Under the pieces are notes generated by a model. The model had not been told where the DNA came from, searched no databases, and saw nothing but the letters and a program-made list of their open reading frames with translations. From Endocalyx cinctus (taxonomy: Eukaryota > Ascomycota > Sordariomycetes > Amphisphaeriales > Apiosporaceae), in NCBI GenBank assembly GCA_001600455.1, contig BCKC01000010.1:874144-938143 (forward strand): DNA of 64,000 nt, written 5' to 3'. Below are positions 24,253 to 35,401 of the stretch, in pieces. The stretch's first letter is position 1. Every line of letters begins with the position of its first letter. Position numbers and translations under genes: made by a program.

Positions 24253-25415
24253 AGTAGTAATGTGCAATATGGTTAGGATAATGGACTGGTTTACGGGCTG
24301 GTGCAAGGCTCGAAGGGGGATTTTTATAACGACTTAATACTGAGTGCTAAGAGAGCTTTAGGTAATATAGACCCGGGCATTGTCCGAAGATAAATACGCG
24401 CGAGGAAAGAAGAAGCAAGCAGAAGATTGGGAAACCCCGAACCTTACGCAGAAACCGTAGGCTCGTAAACAGCACAAGAAGATATCCTCTGAAGCACTGC
24501 TATTGGTTTGGGACCGACCTGCGGCCAACAGAGGTATCGATTTTGTTTGTCCCATAACAATGACCTTCAACATTAGACACCTATAGAGTATGTCACGATT
24601 TTCTCATACTAGTGTGGATATATAGAGCATACCTAATGACGTAGCATGTACATTATTGTATTGGCTGATTAAGTCATTACAGCAGGCCTCCTGGATCATC
24701 ATATCCATTTACATGCTATCGTCATACCAGAACCTCGGTTTGTTGAGTATTGCAACGATTAGTGGTAAAGGTATGGGATACGGAATCACACATTCGTGGC
24801 TGCCGGAGCTCCGCATAAGGATAGATCTGTACCTCCTACGCCAAGCGGAAATGCTACAATTCAAAGTATTGCCCAAGACCTGCTCGCTTATGCTGTTTGT
24901 CTGCGTCACGGAAGACGGATACTGGCATGAATTGCTTGGCTCATTGATTATTCGCACAATAACGTCCAATAGATTCGCCGATATACGTAGGTGGCCCATT
25001 GCATAACGACGTGGCATCATTCCTAATACAGAGATCTTTGTTATATCTCATTTGCGTAAATCAGTTTAACTTGTTTCTATCATTTTTAGTTGTGGTAACT
25101 AGTTATTGGCTCGTTTGTACACTAGCTTATACTTGAAACCCATTTTATCAGTTAAATGTGTAAGGCAACAATAAATTACATGTCAGGCTTGGGTTGTCCA
25201 ATCCAGTAACGTGAGTTTCTTGTTGTCCAAGTACCTATGTTGTAACAAATGGAGTCCACGGTCTCTAATTAATTGGCCTCCTTGCAACAGCATCTTCTTC
25301 TCAACTTCTTAATCTTCCCCACTTCTCATACTTGGCCTTGATAAAATATTCATCTCAATTCTCCAAGACGTTCAACAACCTCTACGTATCAACTGAGACA
25401 CACAACTTGCCCACG
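24253..25415. other. Intergenic between divergent BTB and MYND genes
   Basis: Shared upstream region of the BTB gene (minus) and the DUF4470-MYND gene (plus). Open frames here (24358-24573 minus, 24656-25006 plus) have no recognisable content. Confidence 0.5.
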
Positions 25416-28400
25416 ATGTTAACACCGGCGACTGTCAATATACAGTCGTTCTTTTACCCGATCGGTAATACGCCTGCTATCTCTCTCACGCAGTCCATAC
25501 CTCCTGGTGACCCGGCCGACATTCTTTTACTTGGATGTGGAGACCTGCGCAATATCTTATTCACCATGAATAATGACAGTAAGCTAATTGCTTTCTAGCG
25601 TGACATCAGATTTTTACATCGTCTCTGTCCGAGCTAGAGATGGTTTTCATTACTACGGTGCACAGATTTTTCTCTCCTTTCTGACCGACCGAGTTCTGTT
25701 TGCAGTTAGAGAGCCATCTAGTTGGTCAACGAAACTTAATACTAACTGAGCTCAGGCCCGCGACATTTCGATATAACTTGCTGTGACAACCAAAAAGCAA
25801 TCATTGGTAAGTCTTGAGCTACTTACTCTACGGCTAAGTTAGTAGAGGCTGCTTACCTTAGTATGCGATAAAGCTAGAAACATTCTTCTCCTGACTCTTA
25901 TAATCGACGATGAAGATGGTCAGAATAACACCTTTATGTGGAACATCTATTATCACATGTACCTCGACAAACCCTCGCTCGATCTCCTTTTCTCCCAAAG
26001 CAAGAAGCTTCACGGCCTGTCCAACACTCTCAGTACCTGGCAACAAAGCAAATACGGACGGTGTATAAGCTTCTGCGACACTGCGACACTTGTAGAAGTC
26101 CGCAAGATGTGGAAATTCTATAGCGTCGGACAGAAAGGGGCCGAGTTTGTTCGCTTCAAGGCTCACTTCAAGTCCGTCCTAGACAGAGTAAAAGCACGGC
26201 GACAGTATTCTGGTTCTGCTACTGGAACGATGGTTGGATTTCGCTGCGCCTCACCGGCTCACATGGAATCTATCGAGGACCTTGACGCCCTTTCCAAGCA
26301 TTACTGGAATCATGGGACGACAGATGTCCGAGCTGACCTCAGATCGGCCGCCACGCATCCAAATCCTGCTATACTCACCGTCGAAGATGGCGCTGTCCTG
26401 CACTATAACACCGATCCATTGCTCGGCTTCCACCTTGCTGGAGTCATTGCACCCCTCGACTCGACCAATTCCTCTATCAAGCAGCTTCCGCGCCGCGAAC
26501 AGTTTTCTGCCCTTGCTCGAGCCGAATTTAGCGAGTGGGTGGATTCGTTGAGACAATGTTCCCGAGGAGGCAGTGCGAAACTGCGTTTCTTCGTCGGCGA
26601 CGCAGTTTCCTTATCTCACACGCTGCAACACAAACGCGTGACATCGAAGAACACAGCCCACTGGTACCGTGATCGATACGGGGCTCGCCCTCTCGTGCTC
26701 GATGGCATTGAATATTCGTCTCCTGCTAATGCCCCCCTAGCGTTCGATGTGATCGATACCTCCAATCTCTGCGACCACATTGGATCGCTGACGCTATTGA
26801 CTGCGACCTCCCCTCTACTACGCGATCATTTTGGAGCCGTACTTTATACCGAAATACTGGCAAATAATCACAAAAGCAGCAGAGAAGCGCTTGACCAAGT
26901 GCTTTGTGGCCATGTGCCGACTCTGTCTGCGCTGCTTGATCTTTTTCCGATCGAGTACTGGACTAACACACACCCTACCTCGATCGGCGACGAGAAGCTG
27001 TATCGCACGGTGAGTAGAGGGCTACATGGGACTGGGAGCGTCGGATCTGTCGATTTAGGTGAGTTAGATAAACAGCTGTTCCTCAGAACATCATGGAAGC
27101 ACAAACTATGCGTGCACTCGGAAACAGCACCGCCTCAGACAATACCCCTTCGATTTAGTTCAAAGGAGCTTGCAAAAGCTTTATACGAGGTCTACGTGCG
27201 CATGTTTCTGGAGGAGGACATGGCACGTAAATTTGCAAACACTACCTTGCATTCTAACCCGAAGTCTTCGCTCGTATGGTACCAACGGTCCAGTTTCGCG
27301 TCGTTCCTACGCCTTGTTCAGACTCGCGTCTCGTGTGATTGGAAAGCCGTAATGGAGCACACCATGGATCTCGTCGAGAGTAGACGTAATGCGCCGATGG
27401 GAATGAACTACTACCAAGAACTCAACGCATACCTCTATGTGCTGGGCATATATTCTACCGATATCATGGCAAATTGGCAGAATCGCGAATATGTGTCCCG
27501 GATGTCATTGTTCGGGTCTGATGTTCTACCTGACGGAGAGGAATATGCAGACCTTCGAGACTGGAAGAATATCCCGCCAGTTGTTTGCGTCACACTCAAA
27601 GTCCCCCGGAAGAAGCTTGCAGTGTTCACCAACATGAAGCTTACAGAGCTCGGTACACCTGCGGTACATTGCCAGATTCAGTCCGTCCAGTCCACGTGGA
27701 TGACCGGTGGCTGGCAGAACATATATCCGGCCATTCAACTATCATTCGGCAAGATTTCCACGCAGGGCAGGCCGCGTGATGATTCCTATGAGCTTACAGT
27801 ACAAGAGGACGATGCAGGTTGGAACGGCAAGTCAGACTTGATCGCGTCGTTCTTCACTTCGACGTTCCACCTGCTTCAGGATCCCCAAAGAGTCGAGGTC
27901 ACTTTTGGTGTTCACAGCACTCCTGTCAGTACTGCTACATTCATGTCGAAGCTTGGCATTACCCTGCAGGTTTTTCAAACCACCCTTGATGATTCCGACT
28001 CGGTGTATGTGACAAGGTATGCACCCAATCAGACGGGCTTTCCGGTTATCTCTGGATTCGCGCCTACCTCAGCTTCGACTGGCATCGGTACAAAAGCCCA
28101 TTCCCACCTGACTGCGTCTGTCGACCAGAGAACTGGACACATGATAGCGCTCACTGGTCGTCTTGAAATCTCCTCAAGCCACCTCCGACAGATCCTCGTC
28201 GATGGATGTGAGGTGCAGATGCTGGCCATCTCACCGTGCGAGATCTCAGTCAGCTTAGGTGAGAGCACACCTCTGAGTTTTCACTTCCCCGTCTTCGTCA
28301 AGCAGACTGGACAGAAGCTACGAATTGCTCGAAAGTCTTCATACGTCGAGGTTGTGGCCCACGTGGCCGACTGCTCCGTGTGGGCCTCGTACCCCTATTT

Positions 28401-29352
28401 TATGTATCCCGTTCATTCTCACTGCGGCAAGATAGTGAATAGCAACATATCCTACCTCAAACCACAGAAATGTCCCGTTATCCAAATCACCCAACCTAAG
28501 AAGCTGAACTGGCTAAGCACACACGTGGCATTGGCCCTGTCATCCAGAGAACGAGCGTTGCGGGACGACAAAAGTAAGAACCTACCCCGATCCGCAGGCG
28601 AGCAGGTCCGCCTACACTTCAAGGATTCGTTATTTTCCCTCTTCATACACTTCGCCGGTGTTCAAGGTGCCAAGAACCGAGTTTTATGTCTCAACAACCC
28701 CACCAATGGCGGTATTCATATCGTCATCGTGACAAGCGCCCTACGACTCGATCTCGCCAACCGTGTCGCCATAGCGGATTGTGCTGTCCTCCATCTGACT
28801 AACGCTATAATGCCCAACATTTTAGGTTCCCTGGCTAAGATGCAAGAGTCAGTTGTCATTAGCACCAAAGTAAACGACGCAGAGATGAAACTCTGGCGAC
28901 ACGTCCTCCCTGCCTACGTAGAGCGCTGTCGAGACTGGTCTCACAAAGAGAACTGCGAATACAAGTCCGCACGCTCAATTCCTCTCAACACCGAAAACGG
29001 TGAGCCCGTCCTATGTACCTGCGGCGCAGGCAAGTTTCCTCCCAATTTTATCATCGGCGTTCCAGGCTGGGATATTTTGTCCAAGTATGCCGTTCGCGCG
29101 GCTATATCTCCGGCATTCTGGGCTCCTTTTGCCGATGATATCTATGCGCCTGATCTGAGTTCTCTCAATGCTGCATCCGAGGCGGCGCAAATGACTCGGG
29201 TTGATGGTGGGTGCTGGGCTTGTGGGAAGAAAGAGAAGAGTGACGGGGGTAAGCTTTCGCGCTGTACTAGGTGTTTAGAGGCTGAGTATTGTTCTCGCGA
29301 GTGTCAGCGGATACATTGGAAGACTCATAAGGTTCATTGCAAGTCGACCTGA
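25416..29352 (+). CDS. DUF4470 and MYND zinc-finger protein, 1230 aa
   Basis: Three exons, 25416-25578, 25756-25806 (51 nt) and 25874-29352, join without a frame break. The start at MLTPATVNIQSFF matches the family start; an upstream TTG extension is discarded. The N-terminus is the fungal DUF4470 domain: ADILLLGCGDLRNILF, completed across two introns by FDITCC and ARNILLLTLIIDD. A long alpha/beta region without a known domain follows. The protein ends with a MYND zinc finger (about residues 1185-1227, starting CWACGKK and ending HKVHC) carrying the full Cys/His set, a protein-protein interaction module. Proteins with this layout are common in mushrooms and moulds but functionally unknown. 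The GCG motif in DUF4470 hints at a degenerate methyltransferase-like fold; this is inference. Confidence 0.9.
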
Positions 29353-30416
29353 AGCAGCCGGCACTTTGAGCTAATCTGATGGGACGCAGGTAAAGGTTAG
29401 GGTAGCGGCCTAGGCTTATGTAGCGCATTGTATTTTGTGTTAAGTGCGATCTGACTAGCTGTTATGGCTTTCGTGGTACGAGGTATTGGTCTGATGTGGA
29501 ACTTTACACCTAACACTTCACTTTGTCTGTTCCACTAATTGATGAAGTATATTAATACTCGATTAGGTATGGTTTCTGTAAAATAAACAGAGCCCCTGGA
29601 ATATCCACTGTCCAATTTTCTTAATCATCTGGTATCCTGATTTGATGGCTTGGCACCTTGGCTACTTAGTTGATATTTGCTACTTCTTAATATGAGACGA
29701 TCCGTCTTCATAAAATCAATCAACCTGTTACGACTGCCTAATGTTGATACTCGATCATTATCGATTAATCATCTCGATATATAAAACATGGTGTTTTCAT
29801 TAAATAGACATTCTTAAATTTCAAAGACCTCCTGTGCAGTCTCCATGATATAGTATTAATATGGGCAATTTTAATAGGAGAATTGGTCTCCATTCATCAC
29901 GTCACAAATACCAAAGTCCCACGATTGAGAGGGGCATATTAGTAACCATAAATGCTTCAATCCAATAGTGTTTTCATGATGAATATTATGACAGAAACTT
30001 CGGTTTCTCTGGGCATGCCCCTCATTATCCACTGAGTCACTTTCACTACGGAATAAATTATTCTGTTCACGTGTAACTATCTGGACTTCACTGACGATCA
30101 CTTACGAAAAGAAAAACGATAAGAGTGATTATAGATTAATTGATCACTTACTCCGTCGGTTCAAGCTTTAAGAAGCTAGTAGTCGGGTTGAACGCGATGA
30201 TACCACCTTGAATAGCGACGGCACGCCATTGCCAAGCAGTAATATCCACTTAAAAAATAAAAGGAGAAAAAAAAAAAGGACGCGCAAAACCACGTGCTTG
30301 GCAGTTGTGATATATAATTATCTCAAGTCATTTCTTCTTTCTTCCTTGAACATGACACCTTCAAGCCTTGATGTTCGGGCATTACATCGGGTGCTACATC
30401 GTCTGTCACTCTCTCC
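29353..30416. other. Intergenic, 3' flank and GH3 promoter
   Basis: AT-rich spacer with no gene. The last 200 bases before the GH3 start contain an A-rich run (about 30245-30280), a TATA-like GATATATAATTATC stretch and a pyrimidine-rich leader, consistent with a fungal promoter. Confidence 0.45.
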
Positions 30417-32970
30417 ATGATGCTTTCCAAAATACTACTCGCGGCTAGCATTGCCGCGACAAGCGTCTTCGCCGAGACGAATTCGAGCAGCAGCGATTAT
30501 TTTGAGAACCTTGAACTTTTCTGGAGTTATGACCGCTCTCCACCCGTCTACCCGTCCCGTAAGTATTGACTGCTAACCGTACCTTTACTACCGACCGTGT
30601 GACTGAGCTTATTACCCCTTTCTTAGCGGAGGCATCTGGATTGGATGACTGGACGGAAGCTTTCGAAAAGGCGCAAAAGCTGGTAGCCCAGATGACTCTC
30701 GAGGAGAAAGAAAGCGTGACAGTTGGATATTCGTTGAGTACCACCGGGTGTAACGGAAACAGTGGCAGCGTCCCTCGTCTCGGATTTCCGGGTATGTGTC
30801 TGAGCAATGCCGAAAACGGTGTCGGCGGAACCGAAGGGTCGAACGCCTACCCCGCGGCCCTCCATATGGGAGCGTCCTGGAACAAGCAGCTAGCGTACGA
30901 CAGGGCATTTTACATGGGCGCCGAGTTCAAACGAAAGGGTGTCAATGTTGGTTTGGGTCCTACTGTTGGGCCCATCGGTAGGATGGCCAAAGCTGGCAGG
31001 TATGTACACACCGCTCTTTTCACTAATGAAGGATATATCACATTAAAGCAATCTATAGAAATTGGGAAGCCCCCAGTAATGACCCCTACCTTACGGGTGC
31101 TCTTACCTACGAGACCACACTTGCTCTCCAGAAGTCCGTCATAGCATGCCTAAAGCACATCATAGGAAACGAACAGGAGACGAGTCGAAAGCCTCCCAGA
31201 TTACTAGAGAACAGCCACAATGCGTCGGTATCTTCCAATATTGACGATAAGACTCTTCACGAACTGTACTTATGGCCATTTATGGACTCTATCCGCGCCG
31301 GTGCCGGCTCTGTTATGTGCTCGTATCAACGTGTAAACAACAGCTACGGTTGCCAGAACAGCAAGGTTCTCAACGGACTTTTAAAGCAAGAATTAGGATT
31401 TCAAGGATTCGTCGTATCGGATTGGTATGCGCATCACTCAGGTGTGGACAGCGCACTTGCTGGCCTCGACATGGTCATGCCGGTCGCTCCGCTCTGGAGC
31501 GACGGAAACTTGACTATGATGGTTCAGAATGGGTCTCTTTCGGAATCTCGTCTCGATGATATGGCCGTACGTGTTATTGCGCCATGGTACAAATACGCGC
31601 AGTTCAACCCCGGCACCGGTGTTCCCGGTAACATGACGCAGCCGCACACATTTGTCGACGCAAGAGATCCGGCTTCAGTACATACCATCCGACAAGGTGC
31701 CGTCGAGGGCCACGTGCTCGTCAAGAACGTCAACGGGGCGCTTCCTCTTGGTAAGCCGAAATTTATGTCCGTATTCGGCTATGACGCAGCTGGTCAGCTG
31801 AAGAACACGGCCGAGCCGACGGGCTTCAACTTGTGGAAAACGGGTCTCATCAACTCGCTCCAAAGCTTGGACGGAACTGCTTTCACGGCAGATATCCTGA
31901 ATTACCTCTTCGCGTCTAGCCTCGACCAGCGAGTCACCGGCCCTGAAATAGCGCTAAACGGTACCATGATGACCGGTGGCGGGTCTGGAGCTTCGGTTGG
32001 TTCCGTGGATGCGCCCCTAGACGCGCTAAAGCGACGTTCGTACGACGACGGCACCTTTTTAGCCTGGGACATCCAAGCTCCCAAACCCGATGTAAACGCG
32101 GCGTCTGAGGTGTGCTTGGTATTTATCAATGCGATGGCATCTGAGGGGTGGGATCGGAAGAACCTGACTGACGCTTATTCGGACGATATGATCACCCATG
32201 TCGCTAGCCGATGCAACAATACCATGGTAGTTATCCATGCTGCAGGTATCCGACTAGTCGACGCTTGGTTCGATCACCCCAATATCACGGCCGTAATAAT
32301 GGCACACCTCCCAGGCCAGGCGTCAGGCCAAGCCCTAGTCGACATTCTCTACGGCACGCAGTCCCCCTCAGGACGGATGCCGTATACGGTAGGAAAACAA
32401 GAGTCCGATTACGGTCCGACGCTAGACCCCATCTTTCCAAATGACGATACCCCATATTATCCCCAAAGCAACTTCACGGAGGGCGTGTATATTGACTATA
32501 AGCACTTCATTGCCGCCAACATCACGCCGCGGTTCGAGTTCGGCTTCGGGTTGACGTATTCTTCTTTCGACTACTCCAATCTCACAATCGGCTCGGCTGC
32601 ACTAATTGGTGAGCCTAGGTTGCCACCAAACGAGGATAACATTCTCCCCGGTGGTATCGCATCTCTTTGGAACACGGTGGCGAATGTCTCCTGCACGGTT
32701 AAAAACACGGGCAGTGTCGCAGCCGCCGAAGTGGCACAACTATACATGGGTATCCCAGGTGGACCTGAAAAAGTACTCCGAGGGTTCGAGAAAAAGTCCC
32801 TGCAGCCAGGACAGTCCGCCACATTCTCTTTTCCATTGACGAGGCGTGATCTAAGCACTTGGAGCGTAGAAGAGCAGAAATGGGTGCTTCAGAGGGGTGA
32901 TTATAAGGTATACGTGGGCAAAAGCGTGTTAGATATACCACTAAATGGTGCGTTTAGTGTATCGGATTGA
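30417..32970 (+). CDS. Secreted GH3 beta-glucosidase, 808 aa
   Basis: Hydrolyses terminal beta-glucosyl residues, for example from cellobiose. Exons are 30417-30558, 30627-30999 and 31059-32970; phases match. A signal peptide (about 1-19, ending SVFA) directs secretion. The N-terminal barrel has the substrate-binding segments GRNWE and KHIIGNEQE and the nucleophile Asp293 in VVSDWYAHH. The alpha/beta sandwich follows (PSGRMPYT region), then the fibronectin III-like C-terminal domain (VSCTVKNTGSVAAAEVAQLY). Length and domain order are those of fungal extracellular GH3 enzymes of the BGL type. Many NxS/T sequons suggest heavy N-glycosylation. It stands alone, without other cellulolytic genes directly adjacent. 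Confidence 0.93.
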
Positions 32971-33540
32971 GGTTAATTTATTATTAGTCTATTCTTCTAG
33001 TTAATAAATGTCCAGTATTCGATAGTTTAGTAAATATATAAGAACTACTCTTTTCAGTTTTTGTTTTGTGTCGCTCGACACAGCAGCTAAGGTCATCAGA
33101 TTGTTTACATGCAAATTGCACAAACCACCAAACACTCCATATCAGAGTAAATATAATAGATAAGAACAATAGATAGATACAATGTAAAATCTGCGGCAAG
33201 GTGGCTAGAAAAATCGCAATACTAGCGCGTAAGACCAAGAGAACTTCTGCGTCAGAACGAGCCTATTCAATTTATAGCCATGTGTGCCTTAATCGATATT
33301 AATTATCGGCTGGGGATAAAACCATTTCAAGTCGTCATATAAGTTGAAGTTTCGAATGGACAACACTAACCCTAATCACCTGAGAGCTTTTGAACTGACT
33401 TCGCTTGCCACTTGAGAATTACAATTTTCTCCCCTTATTTAATCACCTCTTAATTATCACTGAAATTACCTCTGGAAGAATCTGAGATTCAGGCGACTAT
33501 CCTAGGCATAATCCAACAATTCATATCTTTGAAAAATAAA
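32971..33540. other. Intergenic
   Basis: Spacer between the GH3 gene and the small secreted protein gene. No coding signal is seen on the minus strand (open frame 32984-33238 unsupported). The last 150 bases are the likely promoter of the small secreted protein. Confidence 0.5.
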
Positions 33541-33928
33541 ATGCGTGTCAACATAATCCAGCTATTCGTTCTTTTCGGCGTCGCAGCGCCGGCTTTTGGT
33601 ACGATCGAATCAAACCAAACCGACAAGTCGATAGCATCTCCTGGTAAAATCGATTGGCCCCTATGTCGCTGCTGGGGCTGCCTCTACCGCTGCTGCTTTG
33701 GCATTTATTGCTTCACCACAGGTGACTGCGTAAGTAAAATCTGCTTGGAAGAAAAAAGAATAATTTACCAACTACCGTTGTGTTATGTTGCAGTGCGTGA
33801 GAGGTCCACGACCCAGCAACCAACTTGAGGCGCCCGTCAACGATGTTCTTCGCTACCACAGAAGTAGGGTCATTGAGGTGACACGCACGTCAGCTTCCGT
33901 GTCGCCGAAGGCTACCCTACAGTATTGA
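33541..33928 (+). CDS. Small secreted cysteine-rich protein, 107 aa (effector candidate)
   Basis: Two exons, 33541-33729 and 33794-33928, with a canonical 64-nt intron (GTAAGT ... TTGCAG). A clear signal peptide (about residues 1-20, ending AFG) precedes a short linker with one NQT sequon. A compact block of eight cysteines within 23 residues follows (LCRCWGC, RCC, YC, DCC), then a basic, Ser/Thr-rich tail. Without the splice the last cysteine and the tail are lost. Size, secretion signal and cysteine density fit the broad class of fungal small secreted proteins, which includes effectors, antimicrobial peptides and surface proteins. I recognise no specific family. Confidence 0.7.
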
Positions 33929-34525
33929 AGGAATACGGCAGATTCTTTAGTAAGTCCATTTCACCACCGTGTTGAAATACTTGGCTCTCTTGAATTAAAA
34001 CTCGATGTACGCAGAATTATATGGTGGGAGTATCAATATACTTAGGGCTATCGATAACTATTTGTGGCATTGGCTTTACATCATCACATCTACACATAAA
34101 TTATCTAGAAAGGGGGTTCCAGCTTGGAGATGGTTGGTCTTACCTAGATAGATGGAAAATTTAATTATGTTCTAAGATTATTAGCTTGTGTTCTGTAGTT
34201 AACAATCATCAGTTCAGACTTTTGAGTGGCCTGGCTTCTTCTCCGGCGAACTCAAATAGGTAATTAGTTATGGTGCATCAAGTGAGACCAGGAGGTGTAA
34301 GATTTAGCCTCTGCTGTGAAACATCTGTAGTAGATTTCAAATTACATACGTCGATTTCTGAATTATTTTTACGGTCATGTCATTTCTTGTGCTCTAGCAG
34401 GTATATACATTTTCTGTGTCCGTACCACGTCACAATGAGCCCGCGCATACATTTATATACATTACTAAGGAAACCTATCGCTATACGCCATTATTTCGTA
34501 GAAACTAAACGATCTAATTCGTTCT
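33929..34525. other. Intergenic between convergent genes
   Basis: 3' flanks of the small secreted protein (plus) and the HD-domain gene (minus). The open frame 34270-34554 overlaps the last exon of the HD gene on the other strand and looks like chance. Confidence 0.5.
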
Positions 34526-35401
34526 TTATACGGGGGCGGTGGCGTTCGGGTTAACAAACAGGTCCACCAAGCGGCGACCGACCTCGGTGTAATTCTTCAA
34601 GAATACGGTACCAAAATCTCCCACTGCAGTTCCTATTCCATAGTTGATCAATGTCAGTTGAATAGAATTTCAAGTCTTATCGAAACCACGAGATTGTTGA
34701 TGGGTTGAAGCGGATATAGCTAGTGCTGCCAAAAAAAAAAAAAAAAAGAACTTACCGTAAGTCGCTGAAGGCTTCGTTTGGCAAAGCCAAATAAAGGTCT
34801 CGTTGGTACCGGAGAAAAGGTCGAAGTTGGGGTACGCCTCGTTGATCTTGCTATACACGTCGTGGGTGACGCCGTGCGAGGGGCCCTGATAGTCGATGCC
34901 GATGCTCTCGACGATCTTGGCCACGATCTCCTGCTTGTACATGGCGATGTCGCTCGTGGTGTGAAGCGAGATGCCGTCCCACACGAGCTGGACGCGGGAC
35001 TCGTCCCAGTACTTGCCGTCCGGGTGGGCGCGGATGAACTTGCGGGCCCCGATCGCCCCGTCCACCTCGAACCGGTGGTCGGGCGTCGTCCAGGGCGAGT
35101 CCGGGGACATGTCCCAGCCGAGGTCGTGCAGCATCGTCGCGAGCGCGTGCACTTCCAGATCAATCGTGTCGAGAAGGGTCTGGTTCGCGTTGATCATGGC
35201 GGCGCCGTATAGCCACGATCGCATCTGGTGCTTGAACAGGTACGGCGTGAACCCCTGGATGAGCTTCTGCGCGTCCCGGACGATGGGCGTATCGACGACC
35301 TTGACGCCGGCGATGGTAGTCATGGGAAGCTTGGGCTTGGGAAACGATGCCACTGCTGCCGACGATAGGGCGAGCAAGGAAGTGATGCCGGAGACCTTCA
35401 T
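34526..35401 (-). CDS. HD-domain hydrolase, cyanamide-hydratase-like, with signal peptide, 250 aa
   Basis: Exons are 35401-34756 and 34632-34526, with a 123-nt intron that starts GTAAGT followed almost at once by a 17-nt T-run; phases match. Metal ligands of an HD domain are present: His58 in the HQMRSWLYG motif typical of cyanamide-hydratase-like proteins, the His92-Asp93 pair (MLHDLGWD), and further His residues downstream (RAH, SLHTTSD). Known relatives hydrate cyanamide or act on small amides. The first 20 residues form a good signal peptide (LLALSSAAVASF), which is unusual because cyanamide hydratases are cytosolic. The GC-rich coding sequence contrasts with its flanks. Function is inferred only to the HD family. 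Confidence 0.85.
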
